This document shows, piece after piece, positions 4,770 to 5,454 of a stretch of 5,454 nt of DNA. The stretch's first letter is position 1, and each line of letters opens with the position of its first letter. The position numbers and the translations under genes are program-made. The stretch comes from Candidatus Nomurabacteria bacterium (GTDB taxonomy: Bacteria > Patescibacteriota > Minisyncoccia > Phycocordibacterales > UBA9973): NCBI GenBank assembly GCA_023267315.1, contig JAHFNN010000060.1, positions 1 through 5,454 of the forward strand, in the 5' to 3' direction. The notes beneath the pieces are model-generated. The model did not search any database. It saw only the letters and a list, made by a program, of their open reading frames with translations, and was not told the origin of the DNA.

Positions 4770-5454
4770 TTATTTTATTGTATTCCCCGTCTTAATGACA
4801 TGATCAACAAGTGTGTGCGTATACCCCATTTCGTTATCATACCAACCCATCACTTTCACTAGATTCCCTCCCACAACACGTGTCATTGCAAGATCTGCAA
4901 TAGAAGCATGTGATTCACCCAAAATATCTGAAGATACAAGTGGTTCATTAGTCACTGCAAAAATATTTTTCCAGTGATCATCTGCGGCAGCTTTTTTCAA
5001 AATATCATTTACTTCTTCCGCAGTAGTCGGCTTCTTAGAGATAAACGTTACATCTACGATTGATCCCGCAGGTACTGGTACACGAATCGAAATACCATCA
5101 AATAATCCTTCGAGTTCTGGGAATGCTTTTGTCACTGCAATCGCAGCACCAGTAGAAGATGGCACGATATTTTGTGCAGCAGCACGACCTTCGCGAAGAT
5201 CTTTCTTACTAGGTCCATCTACAAGTGCCTGTGAAGCTGTATAACCATGTACAGTATTCAAAATAGCCTTTTCTATACCAAGTACCTCATGAAGGATTCC
5301 AATGAGTGGAGAAGCCGCATTTGTCGTACATGATGCATTGGAAGTAATATCACAGGTACCGAATTTTTCTTCATTTACACCAAGGAGGATTGTTTCTCCT
5401 TTTACGCCGGCAGTGTCGCCCTCTTTTGCTGGTGCTGAAATCACCACTTTCTTT
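4770..5454 (-). CDS. gap: Glyceraldehyde-3-phosphate dehydrogenase, C-terminal part; 5' end outside the window
   Basis: GAPDH oxidises and phosphorylates glyceraldehyde 3-phosphate to 1,3-bisphosphoglycerate with reduction of NAD(P), the entry to lower glycolysis in the cytoplasm. The 227 visible residues are about two thirds of a typical 330-340-aa enzyme and cover the end of the nucleotide-binding domain and the whole catalytic domain. Numbering from the first complete codon, the signature SNASCTTN holds the catalytic Cys42, and His69 of TVHGYTASQ is its partner; the Cys-His spacing of 27 equals that of classic GAPDH. Also seen are DGPSKKDLREGRAAAQNIVPSSTGAA, the substrate phosphate region, and the C-terminal YDNEMGYTHTLVDH. 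KKVVISAPAK at the visible start is also typical. The NAD or NADP preference cannot be judged because the cofactor domain is missing. The gene is followed after 1 base by a small membrane protein gene. Confidence 0.97.
   Translation of the reverse strand, partial: KKVVISAPAKEGDTAGVKGETILLGVNEEKFGTCDITSNASCTTNAASPLIGILHEVLGIEKAILNTVHGYTASQALVDGPSKKDLREGRAAAQNIVPSSTGAAIAVTKAFPELEGLFDGISIRVPVPAGSIVDVTFISKKPTTAEEVNDILKKAAADDHWKNIFAVTNEPLVSSDILGESHASIADLAMTRVVGGNLVKVMGWYDNEMGYTHTLVDHVIKTGNTIK

Noticed and set aside
699..4772. Alternative genetic code with TGA read as glycine, as in some Patescibacteria
   Set aside because: No complete gene ends in TGA, but no conserved gene needs an in-frame TGA either; glycine positions in the motifs use normal codons, so the standard code explains everything.

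Overview
The window reads as one tightly packed block with every supportable gene on the minus strand, so transcription runs from position 5454 down to position 1. It most likely comes from a streamlined bacterium of the Patescibacteria (candidate phyla radiation), probably Parcubacteria-like. The reasons are: almost no intergenic space; few Shine-Dalgarno sequences; a PIF1-like helicase with a C-terminal helix-turn-helix domain; a ribulose-phosphate 3-epimerase homologue with a divergent metal site; and a non-oxidative pentose phosphate set placed beside glycolytic GAPDH. This assignment is inference from gene content. All complete genes end in TAA or TAG and none needs TGA read as an amino acid, so the standard bacterial code fits.

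Layout in transcription order: 5454-4770, C-terminal two thirds of glyceraldehyde-3-phosphate dehydrogenase (5' end outside the window). 4768-3638, five small genes: four short proteins with a single N-terminal hydrophobic segment and cysteines on the far side (70, 55, 67 and 75 aa), and one soluble charged protein of 101 aa. 3634-3152, ribose-5-phosphate isomerase B. 3131-2442, ribulose-phosphate 3-epimerase-like protein. 2411-699, PIF1-like helicase. 663-1, N-terminal part of a (probably split) transketolase, cut by the window edge.

The metabolic genes fit together. RpiB and the epimerase interconvert the pentose 5-phosphates, transketolase shuttles two-carbon units between them and glycolytic intermediates, and GAPDH takes the resulting glyceraldehyde 3-phosphate into lower glycolysis. 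In an organism with limited biosynthesis this would supply ribose phosphate from or to glycolysis. The helicase and the small membrane proteins have no obvious role in that pathway and are the less ordinary part of the window.

No RNA genes, CRISPR arrays, insertion sequences or convincing terminators were seen. There is no gene-free stretch longer than about 35 bases. The observations most worth following are the small two-cysteine exported proteins, the altered metal ligands of the epimerase, and -10-like boxes sitting only 6 to 9 bases before several start codons, which suggest leaderless transcripts.
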